Positions 1 through 10,838 are shown, counted from the stretch's first letter. The stretch: 64,000 nt of DNA from Prescottella defluvii (GCF_000738775.1 NZ_JPOC01000033.1:1-64000), one strand, 5' to 3'. Numbers and translations are program-made. Notes: generated by a model from the letters alone, not told the origin.

Positions 1-732
1 ACCCCCCCCTCCGCCCTCAAGGGCCGCGCCGCAGTCATCGCGGTAGCCGCCGGCGCAGTCGTCGCCGCAGGCCAGGCAGCAACCAACTCGCCGGCCGGGA
101 ACTCCGACCACTCCGAGGTCGCCCTCACCGCCTCGGGCGCTCCCGCAACCACCGCCGTTCCGCAGGCCGCCCAGTTCAGCGACGTTGCCAAGAATTCCTC
201 CGCCGACAGCTCGGCACCCCAGGTGCTCGCGGTCGCGAACCCCACCGATCTGGGGCAGTTCTCCAACCTCCTGGCCAAGGGCCAGCGCTTCAGCGAGGAG
301 CGCGCCGCCCGTGAGGCCGCCGCCCGCCGCCCACTGTTCGCGCTGCCCGCTCACGGCACCTACACGTCGTCGTACGGAGCCCGCTGGGGCACCCTGCACG
401 CCGGCGTCGACATCGCGAACGCCATCGGCACCCCGATCTACGCCGTCGCCGACGGCGTGGTCATCGACTCCGGCCCGGCGGCCGGCTTCGGCATGTGGGT
501 GCGCCTCCAGCACGCCGACGGCACCATCACCGTGTACGGCCACATCAACGACTCTCTCGTGACGGTCGGCCAGAACGTCATGGCCGGCGACCAGATCGCC
601 ACGATGGGCAACCGCGGCTTCTCCACCGGTCCGCATCTGCACTTCGAGGTGCACCTGGGCGGCGAGAACAAGATCGATCCGCTCCCCTGGCTCGCCACCC
701 GTGGCATCAGCCTCGGCGTCGAGCAGCCCTGA
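1..732 (+). CDS. M23 family metallopeptidase (5' end outside window)
   Basis: Frame 1 is open from the first base, so the start lies upstream of the window. The visible part begins in a hydrophobic Ala/Val/Gly run (about codons 8-28) that looks like a signal peptide core, then a polar low-complexity linker, then a LytM/M23 domain. Zinc-binding motifs are visible: HAGVD (H-x3-D) and the late HLHFE. The family cleaves peptide cross-links in peptidoglycan outside the membrane. In mycobacteria an M23 peptidase also neighbours uvrD1, so this is probably the orthologue. It resembles the complete M23 gene at 53617-54462. It converges on the helicase gene and is separated from it by a hairpin terminator. 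An internal GTG at 223 is not the true start. Confidence 0.9.
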   Translation, partial: TPPSALKGRAAVIAVAAGAVVAAGQAATNSPAGNSDHSEVALTASGAPATTAVPQAAQFSDVAKNSSADSSAPQVLAVANPTDLGQFSNLLAKGQRFSEERAAREAAARRPLFALPAHGTYTSSYGARWGTLHAGVDIANAIGTPIYAVADGVVIDSGPAAGFGMWVRLQHADGTITVYGHINDSLVTVGQNVMAGDQIATMGNRGFSTGPHLHFEVHLGGENKIDPLPWLATRGISLGVEQP

Positions 733-758
733 TCCGGCCGCACCCCCAGATCCACGAC

Positions 759-799
759 CGCCTCCGGCGCAAGCATTTCGCTTGGGCCGGAGGCGTTTT
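759..799. terminator. bidirectional hairpin terminator
   Basis: CGCCTCCGGC pairs with GCCGGAGGCG, and inner CAAG pairs with CTTG, around a short loop; TTTT follows on the + strand. It sits between two convergent genes (M23 peptidase and the helicase). Confidence 0.8.
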
Positions 800-816
800 C
801 GCTTGTGATGCTCGGG

Positions 817-3270
817 TCAGAGCTTGACCATGGGGACGCCACCGATCAGCATCAACCGCACCTTGCCGGCCGAACCGAAGTCGATCGTCACGGTGGCGGT
901 CGGTCCGGCGCCCTTCGTCTCGAGAACCTTGCCGAGCCCGTACTTGTCGTGACTGACCCGGTCCCCGACCGCGAGCACCAGGTTGTTGTTGCGTCCGCGG
1001 GGAGCCCCGAAACTCGGCGTCGCACCGGCACTCCGGCCACCGCCGCCCCCGAAACCCGAAGCGCCGAATCCCGAACCACCGTAACCGGATCCGCCGTACC
1101 CCTGGCCGCGCACGCGACCACCACCGATGGCTCCGCCGGCACCGAGCACACCCGGGTCCTCGCGCCGCCAGTTCACCAGATCCGCCGGAATCTCCTGCAG
1201 GAAGCGCGATTCCGGGTTGGTGACCGGCTGCCCCCACGCCGAACGCACGATCGCGCGGGTCAGGTACAGCCGGTGCCGGGCCCGGGTGATACCGACATAC
1301 GCCAGGCGCCGCTCCTCCGACAACTCCGCCGGGTCGCCGAGCGCGCGCATGTGCGGGAACTGTCCGTCCTCCCAGCCGGTCACGAAGACCACCGGGAACT
1401 CGAGCCCCTTCGCGGTGTGCAGCGTCATCAGCGTCACGACACCCTCGCCCGAGTCGGGCACCTGGTCCGAGTCGGCGACCAGCGACACCCGTTCGAGGAA
1501 GGCCGCCAGCGAACCGGGATCGGGCAGTCCCTCGTCGTCGACCGTCTCGTCGGCGTCGATGTCCCCGTTGTCCTCCGCGAAGGCGGCGGCGTTGCGGGCG
1601 TCGGAACTGAATTCCCTTGCAACGCTCACCAATTCGTGGAGATTGTCGAGCCGGGCACCGTCCTGCGGATCGCTGCTGGCCGCGAGTTCGCTGCGGTACC
1701 CGGTGCGGTCGAGGACGGCCTCGATGATCTCACCGATGTCGGTGAGATCGTTGCCGTCGGCGTCGGTGCTCACCATCAGTCCCCGCAGCCCGTCCATCAG
1801 CTCGAGGAACGACGCAATGGCCTTCGCGGACCGGGTGTTGAGGAGCGGCACGACACCCTCGGCGCCGGCGCGGAGGGCCTGCGCGAACCCGACCCCCTTC
1901 TGCTCGGCGTACACCGACACACATGCCTCGGCGCGGTCCCCGATGCCGCGACGGGGCGTGTTGAGGATGCGGCGCAGGCTCACCGTGTCGTCCTCGTTCG
2001 CGAGCACCCTCAGGTACGCGACGATGTCGCGGACCTCCTTGCGCTCGTAGAACCGGGTACCGCCGACCACCTTGTAGGGGATGCCGAGGCGGATGAAGAT
2101 CTCTTCCAGCGCACGGGAGGAATTGTTCGTCCGATAGAACACCGCGACGTCACCGAACTTCGCATCCCCGGCGTCGACCAGGCGGTCGATCTCCGACGCG
2201 ACGAACTGGGCCTCGTCGTGCTCGTTGTCGGCGACGTAGCCGGTGATGAGTTCGCCCTCGCCGGAGTCGGTCCACAGGCGCTTCTCGCGACGACCGGTGT
2301 TGCGGGAGATCACCGAGTTCGCGGCCGACAGGATGTTCTGCGTGGACCGGTAGTTCTGCTCGAGCAGGATCGTCCGGGCGTCCGGGTAGTCGCGCTCGAA
2401 CTCCTCGATGTTGCGGATCGTCGCACCGCGGAACGCGTAGATCGACTGGTCCGCGTCACCCACGACGCACAGTTCGGCCGGCGGTACGGCGTGCGGGTCG
2501 TCGCTCGGCTCCCCCACCAGTTCGCGCACCAGCACGTACTGGGCGTGGTTGGTGTCCTGGTACTCGTCGACCAGCACGTGCCGGAATCGCCGCCGGTAGT
2601 ACTCCGCGACCTGCGGGAACGCCTGCAGCAGTCCGACGGTCTCGCCGATCAGGTCGTCGAAGTCCATCGCGTTCGCGGCCCGCAGTCGCTGCTGGTAGTG
2701 GGCGTACACCCGCGCCACGAGCTTGTCGAGATCGCCGGCGTCGTCGGCCGCGGCGGCCGCCTCCGCCTCACTGGGATCGATCAACTCGTTCTTGAGGTTC
2801 GAGATGTGCGTCGCGAGCAATCGGGCCGAGAAACGCTTGGTGTCGATGTCCAGATCTTTGGAGATCATCGTCAGCAGGCGGCGGGAGTCGTCGGCGTCGT
2901 AGATCGAGAAGTTCGAGTTCAGGCCGGGCAGCAACGCGGACTGCGCCCGCAGGATCCGCACACAGCTCGAGTGGAACGTCGAGACCCACATGCTGTTGGC
3001 CCGGGGGCCTACCAACTGGGCCACCCGCTCGCGCATCTCGGCGGCGGCCTTGTTGGTGAAGGTGATGGCCAGGATCTGTCCGGGCATCACGCCGCGCTCA
3101 CCCAGCAGATACGCGATTCGTCGGGTGAGGACCGCGGTCTTGCCGGAACCGGCGCCGGCCACGATGAGCAGCGGCGATCCCGCATGCAGGACGGCCTCGC
3201 GCTGCTGCGGGTTGAGACCCTCGAGGAGGGAACCGGAGGACGACATCGTGGAGCCGGGAATCGTGTTCAT
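817..3270 (-). CDS. pcrA: UvrD/PcrA-type ATP-dependent DNA helicase
   Basis: An 817-residue superfamily 1A 3'-5' helicase for nucleotide excision repair and clearing of recombination intermediates. The Q motif LNPQQREAV lies near residue 19, Walker A AGAGSGKT at 38-45 and the DEYQDT Walker B near 240. Motifs GGTRFYERKE and TLHTAKGLEFPVVF follow, the latter typical of UvrD motif V. A Gly/Ser-rich linker near 730-760 leads to a C-terminal Tudor-like domain (VGDRVSHDKYGLGKV), the usual RNA-polymerase-binding module of PcrA/UvrD. Mycobacterial UvrD1 is the likely orthologue. The start shown gives MNTIPGS; a second Met at residue 9 is possible. It is transcribed away from the chorismate mutase gene. 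Confidence 0.95.
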   Translation of the reverse strand: MNTIPGSTMSSSGSLLEGLNPQQREAVLHAGSPLLIVAGAGSGKTAVLTRRIAYLLGERGVMPGQILAITFTNKAAAEMRERVAQLVGPRANSMWVSTFHSSCVRILRAQSALLPGLNSNFSIYDADDSRRLLTMISKDLDIDTKRFSARLLATHISNLKNELIDPSEAEAAAAADDAGDLDKLVARVYAHYQQRLRAANAMDFDDLIGETVGLLQAFPQVAEYYRRRFRHVLVDEYQDTNHAQYVLVRELVGEPSDDPHAVPPAELCVVGDADQSIYAFRGATIRNIEEFERDYPDARTILLEQNYRSTQNILSAANSVISRNTGRREKRLWTDSGEGELITGYVADNEHDEAQFVASEIDRLVDAGDAKFGDVAVFYRTNNSSRALEEIFIRLGIPYKVVGGTRFYERKEVRDIVAYLRVLANEDDTVSLRRILNTPRRGIGDRAEACVSVYAEQKGVGFAQALRAGAEGVVPLLNTRSAKAIASFLELMDGLRGLMVSTDADGNDLTDIGEIIEAVLDRTGYRSELAASSDPQDGARLDNLHELVSVAREFSSDARNAAAFAEDNGDIDADETVDDEGLPDPGSLAAFLERVSLVADSDQVPDSGEGVVTLMTLHTAKGLEFPVVFVTGWEDGQFPHMRALGDPAELSEERRLAYVGITRARHRLYLTRAIVRSAWGQPVTNPESRFLQEIPADLVNWRREDPGVLGAGGAIGGGRVRGQGYGGSGYGGSGFGASGFGGGGGRSAGATPSFGAPRGRNNNLVLAVGDRVSHDKYGLGKVLETKGAGPTATVTIDFGSAGKVRLMLIGGVPMVKL

Positions 3271-3605
3271 CGCCTGTCCACGCTACCGGCGAAGTCCGAC
3301 ACTTCGGCAGCTACCCGATCACGACGACGGTGAAGGCAGTCACCTCTGCTTGGGTTGGTCTCCTGCGCGTGGCAAACTGGAGTGATGATCATTGCCACGC
3401 TGGGGCATCAGTCGGGTGCCCGATGGCGCTCGCCCCGTGAGCACTGGCGATTTCCGAGCGGGTACCGGCCTATGGTGCCCGCGGCCTGATCCCCCGCGAG
3501 CCCCGAGGTCCACACCGGATCCCGGGGCGTTCTTGTGAGCTGGACCCGGATTCGTAACGACTCGAGCGAACCGAACGAACCTAGTTCTGACACGAGGAGA
3601 AGACT
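3271..3605. other. divergent intergenic region, no supported gene
   Basis: These 335 bp separate the divergent helicase and chorismate mutase genes and should contain both promoters. A 34-codon reading frame beginning near 3384 has GGAG only two bases from its start and no recognisable product, so I do not call it. CGAGGAGAAGACT ahead of 3606 is a normal ribosome binding site for the mutase. Confidence 0.5.
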
Positions 3606-3899
3606 ATGAGCATTCCGACCGCAACTCCTTCATCCGAGTCACCCGTCCCTGCGAGCGAGGCCGAGATCGACGAACTCCGCAAGGAGATCGACCGCCTCGA
3701 CGCCGAGATTCTCGCGGCTGTGAAGCGCCGCAGCGAGGTGTCCCAGATCATCGGGCGTACCCGGATGGCGTCGGGCGGTCCCCGACTGGTGCACAGCCGG
3801 GAGATGAAGGTCCTCGAGCGGTTCAGCGAACTCGGCCAGGAGGGCCACACCCTCGCGATGCTGCTGCTGCGCCTCGGGCGCGGCCGGCTGGGGCACTGA
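3606..3899 (+). CDS. AroQ-class chorismate mutase
   Basis: A 97-residue protein converting chorismate to prephenate at the head of phenylalanine/tyrosine synthesis. The core helix IDELRKEIDRLDAEILAAVK and the RRSEVSQIIG segment are typical of the AroQ fold. The C-terminus LLLRLGRGRLGH matches my recollection of the intracellular mycobacterial chorismate mutase, whose last residues insert into DAHP synthase and activate the otherwise sluggish enzyme. That motif is intact here, so the same regulatory complex is likely. Its length is normal for the family. The ribosome binding site is just upstream. It is followed by a strong hairpin and a convergent dehydrogenase gene. Confidence 0.92.
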   Translation: MSIPTATPSSESPVPASEAEIDELRKEIDRLDAEILAAVKRRSEVSQIIGRTRMASGGPRLVHSREMKVLERFSELGQEGHTLAMLLLRLGRGRLGH

Positions 3900-3922
3900 C
3901 CGCACCCGCACCGAGCGTCATC

Positions 3923-3958
3923 CGAGAACCGCCCGATCCTGTGATCGGGCGGTTCTCG
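3923..3958. terminator. bidirectional hairpin terminator
   Basis: A perfect 16-bp stem, CGAGAACCGCCCGATC with its complement, around a four-base loop (CTGT). It lies between the convergent chorismate mutase and aldehyde dehydrogenase genes. Confidence 0.85.
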
Positions 3959-3968
3959 TACGTCGGGC

Positions 3969-5420
3969 TCAGGTCAGTGCGATGTACTTGGTCTCGAGGT
4001 ACTCGGCGATGCCCTCGCTGCCGCCCTCCCGCCCGAACCCGGACGCCTTGACGCCGCCGAACGGGGCCGCGGTGTCGGAGATGACGCCGCGGTTGACGCC
4101 CACCATGCCCGTCTCGAGAGCGTCCGCCACGCGCAGGGCCCGGTCCAGATCGCGGGTGTAGATGTACGCGGCGAGTCCGAACTCGGTGTCGTTGGCGGCG
4201 GCGATCGCCTCGTCCTCGGTGTCGAAGCCGGTGATCGCGGCGACGGGACCGAACACCTCCTCGCGCAGGATCCGGGCGGACGCCGGGACGTCGGCGAGGA
4301 CGGTCGCGGGGTAGAACCAGCCCGGCCCGCCCGGGGCGTCCCCGCCGAGCAGTACCTTCGCTCCGGCCCGGACGGCGTCGTCGACCAGGTCGGTGACGGT
4401 GTCGAGCTGATCGCGGTTGATCAGTGGACCGAGCGTCGTCTCGGGGTCGATACCGGGGCCCATCTTCGCCGCTGCCATGCGTTCGGCGAGTTTCGCGGTG
4501 AACTCCTCCCGGACCGCGTTCGCGACGTGGAAACGGTTCGCAGCCGTGCACGCCTCGCCGCCGTTGCGAAGTTTCGCGAGCATCGCTCCGTCGACGGCCG
4601 CATCGACATCGGCGTCCTCGAACACGACGAACGGCGCGTTGCCGCCGAGTTCCATGGATGTCCGCAGCAAGCCCTCGGCGGACTTCTCGACCAGCAGTCG
4701 GCCGACGCCGGTGGACCCGGTGAAGGTGAGCTTGCGCAGGCGCGGGTCCGCGAGCAGCGGCTCGGTGACGGCGCTCGAATGCGACGTCGGCAGCACCGAC
4801 AGCACGCCCGGCGGCAGCCCCGCCTCGACGAACAGTTCCGCGAGCGCGAGCATCGTCAGCGGCGTCTCCGACGCGGGCTTGACGATCATGGTGCAGCCGG
4901 CGGCGAGCGCGGGCCCGATCTTGCGGGTGCCCATCGCGAGCGGGAAGTTCCACGGGGTGATCGCCAGGCACGGGCCGACCGGTTGCCTGCTGACGAGGAT
5001 GCGGCCATTGCCGGCCGGCGCCGACTGGTAGCTGCCCTCGATCCGGACGGCCTCCTCGGCGAACCAGCGGAAGAACTCGGCGCCGTACTTCACCTCGGCC
5101 CGGCTCTCGGGCAGCGCCTTGCCCATCTCGAGGGTCATCAACTGCGCGAACGTCTCGGCGCGGGCGGTGATCTTCTCGAACACCGAACGGAGAAGTTCAC
5201 CGCGGTCGCGGGCCGGGGTCGCGGCCCAGCCCGGCTGCGCGCCCGCGGCCGCGTCGAGCGCCTTCACGGCATCGCCGGGACTGGCGTCCGCGACCTGGGT
5301 GAGGACGTCACCGGTCGCGGGGTCGTACACGGGGAAGGTGGCACCGTTCTCGGCGTCGACGGGGGTGCCCCCGATCCAGAGCTTGGTAGGAACGGCACGA
5401 ATCAATTCGGCTGGGTTCAT
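3969..5420 (-). CDS. gabD: NAD(P)-dependent succinate-semialdehyde dehydrogenase
   Basis: A 483-residue aldehyde dehydrogenase that oxidises succinate semialdehyde to succinate (GABA shunt or a TCA bypass). It has PWNFPLAMGTRKIGPALAAG near the cofactor site, FTGSTGVGRLL, the catalytic Glu in MELGGNAPF and the catalytic Cys in GGEACTAANRF. The C-terminal PFGGVKASGFGREGG block is typical of GabD-like enzymes. Start chosen at the ATG giving MNPAELIRAV, with GGAG just before it; ATGs at 5429 and 5432 are alternatives. An open frame continues upstream but overlaps the divergent pgi promoter and is not family-like. Substrate specificity within the aldehyde dehydrogenases is inferred. Confidence 0.87.
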   Translation of the reverse strand: MNPAELIRAVPTKLWIGGTPVDAENGATFPVYDPATGDVLTQVADASPGDAVKALDAAAGAQPGWAATPARDRGELLRSVFEKITARAETFAQLMTLEMGKALPESRAEVKYGAEFFRWFAEEAVRIEGSYQSAPAGNGRILVSRQPVGPCLAITPWNFPLAMGTRKIGPALAAGCTMIVKPASETPLTMLALAELFVEAGLPPGVLSVLPTSHSSAVTEPLLADPRLRKLTFTGSTGVGRLLVEKSAEGLLRTSMELGGNAPFVVFEDADVDAAVDGAMLAKLRNGGEACTAANRFHVANAVREEFTAKLAERMAAAKMGPGIDPETTLGPLINRDQLDTVTDLVDDAVRAGAKVLLGGDAPGGPGWFYPATVLADVPASARILREEVFGPVAAITGFDTEDEAIAAANDTEFGLAAYIYTRDLDRALRVADALETGMVGVNRGVISDTAAPFGGVKASGFGREGGSEGIAEYLETKYIALT

Positions 5421-5519
5421 GATCTCCATCATGCGCCGAGTCCGCGCCCCGCGAGCGGTTCCGTGTCGGTGACCGAGAGCCGACAGCGTGTTCGCACGCG
5501 GTGCCGATAAGCTGCGTCC

Positions 5520-7169
<1,650 letters not shown>

Positions 7170-7171
7170 GC

Positions 7172-7969
7172 TCACGCCGCGTGTGGATGGCTCCATCCGC
7201 ACGTGATGTAGACGCGCCCGTCGTGGTCGACGAGTCGGGCGGCCAGTTCCTGTTGTTCGAGCCAGGCCACCGCGCCGAGACTCCGTCGGTTCGACGACGC
7301 CGCGGCCGCATACGCCCACAGCGCGTCCTCGGCCATCACGGTGACCTGTTCCCAACTGCCGCCGACACCTTCACTCGTCCGGGTGCGGTCGGCGGAGTCG
7401 GTCGCCAGTGCGGTTCCAGCGGGCAACTCGATCGCCCCGTCACCGGGGACGGGGACCTGCCATCCCCCGGCCGGACAGTGCCCGGCCGTCGCGACATTGC
7501 CGCCGATGCGGACGAGTGCACCGCACTCGAGCTCGTCGGCGACCAGGGCGGCCGCCCGGTCCGCGGTGTCCGCCTTCGCGGTGTCGGCGATGTCGAACGA
7601 CACCCCCCACGGCGCGAGCACGGTGTCGTCGTGGATCTGCACGTCCGCGAACGTGGGTTCCGGATGGATGGACGGGATACTCGACGGCGGTTCCTCGAAG
7701 GCGAGTGGGCTGACCACCCCGTCGGTCATGCGCGCCACCCAGAGCGCCGAGCGCAGGAGCCTGGCCAGGCGGACGCTGACTCGCACCGGTAGCCCCTGTG
7801 CCAGGTTGACCGCGTGGATCTCGGCGTCGCCGCGGTGGAGACTGCAGGAGGCCTCGGACTCGGCGAGGACCACGCTGACGAGTCCCGCCGCGGGCCCCAG
7901 CGCCGCGGCTTCGGTGACCTGGACCTCGATCTCCTCGTCCCAGGCGCTCCATCTCGTGTGGACAAGCAT
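7172..7969 (-). CDS. degenerate ApbE-like (FAD:protein FMN transferase fold) protein
   Basis: A 265-residue protein that follows the ApbE order. The early segment ESEASCSLHRGDAEIHAVN is like the family S-x-fr-x-dSEi-x-x-lN region. TDGVVSP stands where the family has TdGxvdPt. FDIADTAKADTADRAA stands where it has DlGGiaKGyaaDrva, and ALVRIGGNVATAG is the nucleotide-binding strand. The normal H-x-DP-x-TG-x-P block is missing and the two glycines of DxGG are lost, so it is probably not an active flavinyltransferase. That reading is inference. Start chosen at MLVHTRW because GGAG precedes it by about seven bases; an upstream ATG at 8029 would add 20 residues. No partner is evident. Confidence 0.6.
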   Translation of the reverse strand: MLVHTRWSAWDEEIEVQVTEAAALGPAAGLVSVVLAESEASCSLHRGDAEIHAVNLAQGLPVRVSVRLARLLRSALWVARMTDGVVSPLAFEEPPSSIPSIHPEPTFADVQIHDDTVLAPWGVSFDIADTAKADTADRAAALVADELECGALVRIGGNVATAGHCPAGGWQVPVPGDGAIELPAGTALATDSADRTRTSEGVGGSWEQVTVMAEDALWAYAAAASSNRRSLGAVAWLEQQELAARLVDHDGRVYITCGWSHPHAA

Positions 7970-8034
7970 GACGTGCTCCGTGATGAAAGGACATTCGCTG
8001 CACCCAGTATGCTCCTGCACGGCAAACATGCTGG

Positions 8035-8643
8035 TCAGCGTGCCGCGTGCACACCGCCGACCGCGGTGAGCGCGAACTGGACCAGGTCCTCGATCACGTC
8101 GGGTTCGGCGCCGCCGGATGCGAGCGGACCGGTCAGGACCTCGGCGGTGGCGCCGACCAGCGACGCCGCCACCAGCGGAACGTTCTGGGGCCCGAGTTCG
8201 CCGGCGGCGATGCCGTCCGCGACGGCGGCAGCGAACGCGTCGGCGAAGGTACGCCGGAAGATGAGGCGTTCCGCGTCGACCGCCGCGTCGACAGGTTCCG
8301 CAAGCAGCGTGTACGCCAGCTTCGGGTTGCGCAGGGCGCGTCCGCCGAAAGTCTCGATGACCGCCGCGATCCGCTCGGCGGCCGAACGGCCCGGCCCCGC
8401 AGCCATGTTCACCTCGGCGACCTCACGACCGACGATCTCGCGGAACACCGCGACCACGAGATCCGACTTGCCCGAGAAGTGCGTGTAGACACTGCCGGTC
8501 GCAACTCCCGCGCGGGTCGCGACCGCCGCGATCGTCAACGCCTGGTAGCCCTCCTCGGACAGCACCGCGACCGCGGCCTGGAAGATGGCGTCGCGTTGAG
8601 CCGCGAGACGCGCCTCGACGGCGGGGGTTCGACGATAGGCCAT
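8035..8643 (-). CDS. TetR family transcriptional regulator
   Basis: A 202-residue repressor with an N-terminal helix-turn-helix (ALTIAAVATRAGVATGSVYT, then HFSGKSDL) and a C-terminal ligand-binding domain without diagnostic motifs. Start chosen at MAYRRTPAV, where homology to the family begins; the much longer open frame upstream runs antisense through the crotonase gene. It is divergent from the crotonase gene, with 76 bp between the starts, so it probably controls that gene and itself. The inducer, perhaps an acyl-CoA, is unknown. Confidence 0.88.
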   Translation of the reverse strand: MAYRRTPAVEARLAAQRDAIFQAAVAVLSEEGYQALTIAAVATRAGVATGSVYTHFSGKSDLVVAVFREIVGREVAEVNMAAGPGRSAAERIAAVIETFGGRALRNPKLAYTLLAEPVDAAVDAERLIFRRTFADAFAAAVADGIAAGELGPQNVPLVAASLVGATAEVLTGPLASGGAEPDVIEDLVQFALTAVGGVHAAR

Positions 8644-8719
8644 GGGATCAGTGTTCCAGTACGGCCTGCGAACCCACGATTCCCCCTTCCCACGCGGCCA
8701 CCGCGGGTAGCGTCGAACC

Positions 8720-9484
8720 ATGTCGGTGCGGACAGAGCGAAGCGGGCCCGTCACGACCATCGTGTTGTCCCGGCCCGAGGTGCGCAACGCGGTGGACGGG
8801 CCCACCGCGGCAGCTCTGGCCGAAGCGTTCCGCGAGTTCGACAACGATCCCGACGCGGCGGTCGCGGTCCTGTGGGGTGAGGGCGGCACGTTCTGCGCGG
8901 GCGCCGACCTGAAGGCTCTGGGCACGGACCGGTCCAACCACGTCACCCCCGACGGCGACGGACCGATGGGGCCGACTCGTATGGTGCTGTCGAAGCCGGT
9001 GATCGCCGCGATCTCAGGGCACGCGGTGGCCGGCGGTCTGGAGTTGGCGTTGTGGGCGGACCTGCGAGTCGCGGAGTCCGACAGCGTCTTCGGCGTCTTC
9101 TGCCGGCGGTGGGGCGTTCCGCTGATCGACGGTGGCACCGTGCGACTGCCCCGCGTCATCGGTGCGGGACGCGCGATGGACCTGATCCTGACGGGCCGCG
9201 CGGTCGACGCCGAGGAGGCACTCGCGATCGGCCTCGTCAATCGGGTGGTTCCGACCGGGCAGGCGCGGACCGCGGCCGAGGAGTTGGCCGCCGGACTCGC
9301 CGGTTTCCCGCAGACCTGTCTGCGCGAAGACCGGATGTCGGCACTCGAGCAGGAGGGGTTGTCCGAGGAGGACGCTCTGGCGTCCGAGTTCCGGCACGGC
9401 ATGGTCGCGGTCACCGTCGACGCACTCGGTGGCGCCGCCCGGTTCGCGGCCGGCGAGGGCCGACACGGAGCCTTCGACGGATGA
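8720..9484 (+). CDS. enoyl-CoA hydratase/isomerase (crotonase) family protein
   Basis: A 254-residue crotonase-fold protein for acyl-CoA chemistry such as beta-oxidation. The first oxyanion-hole strand is FCAGADLKALG and the second is AAISGHAVAGGLELALWADL. The region where catalytic Glu residues usually sit reads RRWGVPLIDGGTVRLPR, with Asp near the second position, so hydratase versus isomerase or hydrolase activity cannot be assigned. The C-terminus is shorter than in bifunctional enzymes. It is first in a run of three same-strand genes, 28 bp before an acyltransferase-like gene. A TetR gene lies divergently upstream. Confidence 0.9.
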   Translation: MSVRTERSGPVTTIVLSRPEVRNAVDGPTAAALAEAFREFDNDPDAAVAVLWGEGGTFCAGADLKALGTDRSNHVTPDGDGPMGPTRMVLSKPVIAAISGHAVAGGLELALWADLRVAESDSVFGVFCRRWGVPLIDGGTVRLPRVIGAGRAMDLILTGRAVDAEEALAIGLVNRVVPTGQARTAAEELAAGLAGFPQTCLREDRMSALEQEGLSEEDALASEFRHGMVAVTVDALGGAARFAAGEGRHGAFDG

Positions 9485-9512
9485 GGCTCGGCTGGCTGTA
9501 ACGTCCGGTCCC

Positions 9513-10781
9513 ATGGACCGGTTGACCATGGTGGACGAGATATTCCTGCGCCGACATCACGGCTACGGATTGCCGATCGTGATGCAGGGTCTGTGGCGCA
9601 CCACCGAACCCGTGGATGCCGCGGTCCTCGAGTCGGTGCACGACGGACTCCGGCGCGGGGCGCTGGCCCGGCGGGTCGTCCGACCGCGGGTGCCCGGCGC
9701 CCGGCTGCGCTGGGATACCAGCACGGCGGCTCATCCCCTCCGCTACGACCGGGACCCGGTCGACGACGTGGTGCGGTGGGCCGACGCGCGGTCCACGGTT
9801 GCCGTCGACCCCGAGTTCGGGCCGGGGTGGGCCCTGTCGGCGGCGCCGGTCGCCGGCGGCGGCACCGTGATCTCGCTGGTGTGTTCGCATGTCGTCGCGG
9901 ACGCCCGCGGTCTCGTGTCGGCTGTGGATGCGGCCCTCGCCGGACGGCCCCCGGGCCCGGCGCCGACGCGGACGTCCGACGTCGTGGACGCTCTCCGGAC
10001 CGTCGGCACCGTCCTGATCGGTGGTGCCAAGGCGTCGCTGGGTCTCGCGTTCAGCGCCCGGCGCCGGCGTGAACTGCGCGAGTTCCGTGAGACGACGGAC
10101 GCCGGCCGGCAGTCGCGGCCGCACAGCACCACCGGCACTTGCGCAGCGATCGTCGATGTCGACGCGGGGGCATGGGACGCGGCCGCCGCCGCCGAGGGCG
10201 GCACCGCGAACGGACTGTTCCTCGCCCTGGTCACTGCCGTCGCCGACGCAGCCGGTGTGCCGATGCCGCTGCACATCAGTGTGCCGGTCGACACGCGCAC
10301 CTCCGACGCCGTCGACAATGCGATGGTCATCACCGAAGTGGTTGTGACACCGACCGATTCACTCGCCGACATCCGCGAGTCGAGCCGCGAGGCCTTCGCT
10401 GCCCGCCCGATGGGTGCACCGTCGGGGTTCCCTGAGGAGACCGCGCAGGTCCTTCCCGACCGGATCGCGGCCCGCCTCACCTCAGGGGCCGGTGAACTCG
10501 ATGCCCTGTGCTCGAACATCGGGCGACTGCCCGACTCGCTGGCATCACTCGGTCCGTACCGCACCACCGGGATAGCGACGAGGGCGATGCACCCGGGACT
10601 CACCGTCGACCATCCGGCGCGAACCACCACCCACCTGTCTGCGTACCTGTGCGCACTCGACGGCACGTACACGTTGTCCCTGGTCGGCGTGGATCCGGTG
10701 CGCTTCGACAGCGGCGAGCGGTTGCGGGATCTCACGGTGGCGCATCTCGCGAAGTGGGGGCTCACCGCACGGTCGTGGTGA
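9513..10781 (+). CDS. condensation-fold acyltransferase (PapA/WS-DGAT-like)
   Basis: A 422-residue protein. The motif HVVADARG at about residue 127-134 fits the H-x3-D-x2-G active-site signature of the condensation/acyltransferase superfamily, which includes PapA polyketide acyltransferases, WS/DGAT wax-ester synthases and NRPS condensation domains. A later ISVPVDTRTSDAVDNAMV block resembles the DFGWG-side region of that fold, although the canonical DFGWG is not seen. No membrane segment is evident. The start gives MDRLTMVDEIF; an ATG-less extension further upstream overlaps the crotonase gene. The donor and acceptor are not predictable; the crotonase next door suggests a CoA thioester. WS/DGAT paralogues are common in Rhodococcus, but this one is divergent. 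Confidence 0.6.
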   Translation: MDRLTMVDEIFLRRHHGYGLPIVMQGLWRTTEPVDAAVLESVHDGLRRGALARRVVRPRVPGARLRWDTSTAAHPLRYDRDPVDDVVRWADARSTVAVDPEFGPGWALSAAPVAGGGTVISLVCSHVVADARGLVSAVDAALAGRPPGPAPTRTSDVVDALRTVGTVLIGGAKASLGLAFSARRRRELREFRETTDAGRQSRPHSTTGTCAAIVDVDAGAWDAAAAAEGGTANGLFLALVTAVADAAGVPMPLHISVPVDTRTSDAVDNAMVITEVVVTPTDSLADIRESSREAFAARPMGAPSGFPEETAQVLPDRIAARLTSGAGELDALCSNIGRLPDSLASLGPYRTTGIATRAMHPGLTVDHPARTTTHLSAYLCALDGTYTLSLVGVDPVRFDSGERLRDLTVAHLAKWGLTARSW

Positions 10782-10838
10782 GGAGAGGGAACAGCAGAAC
10801 CTCACGCGAAACCCCGCTCCCGGGCCTACCGTGGATTC

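Noticed and set aside
805-3333. 842-codon frame antisense to the helicase
   Set aside because: Mirror of the pcrA reading frame; no motif and no ribosome binding site.
3384-3490. Possible Trp-containing leader peptide before chorismate mutase
   Set aside because: No proper ribosome binding site, no tandem Trp or aromatic codons and no attenuator structure seen.
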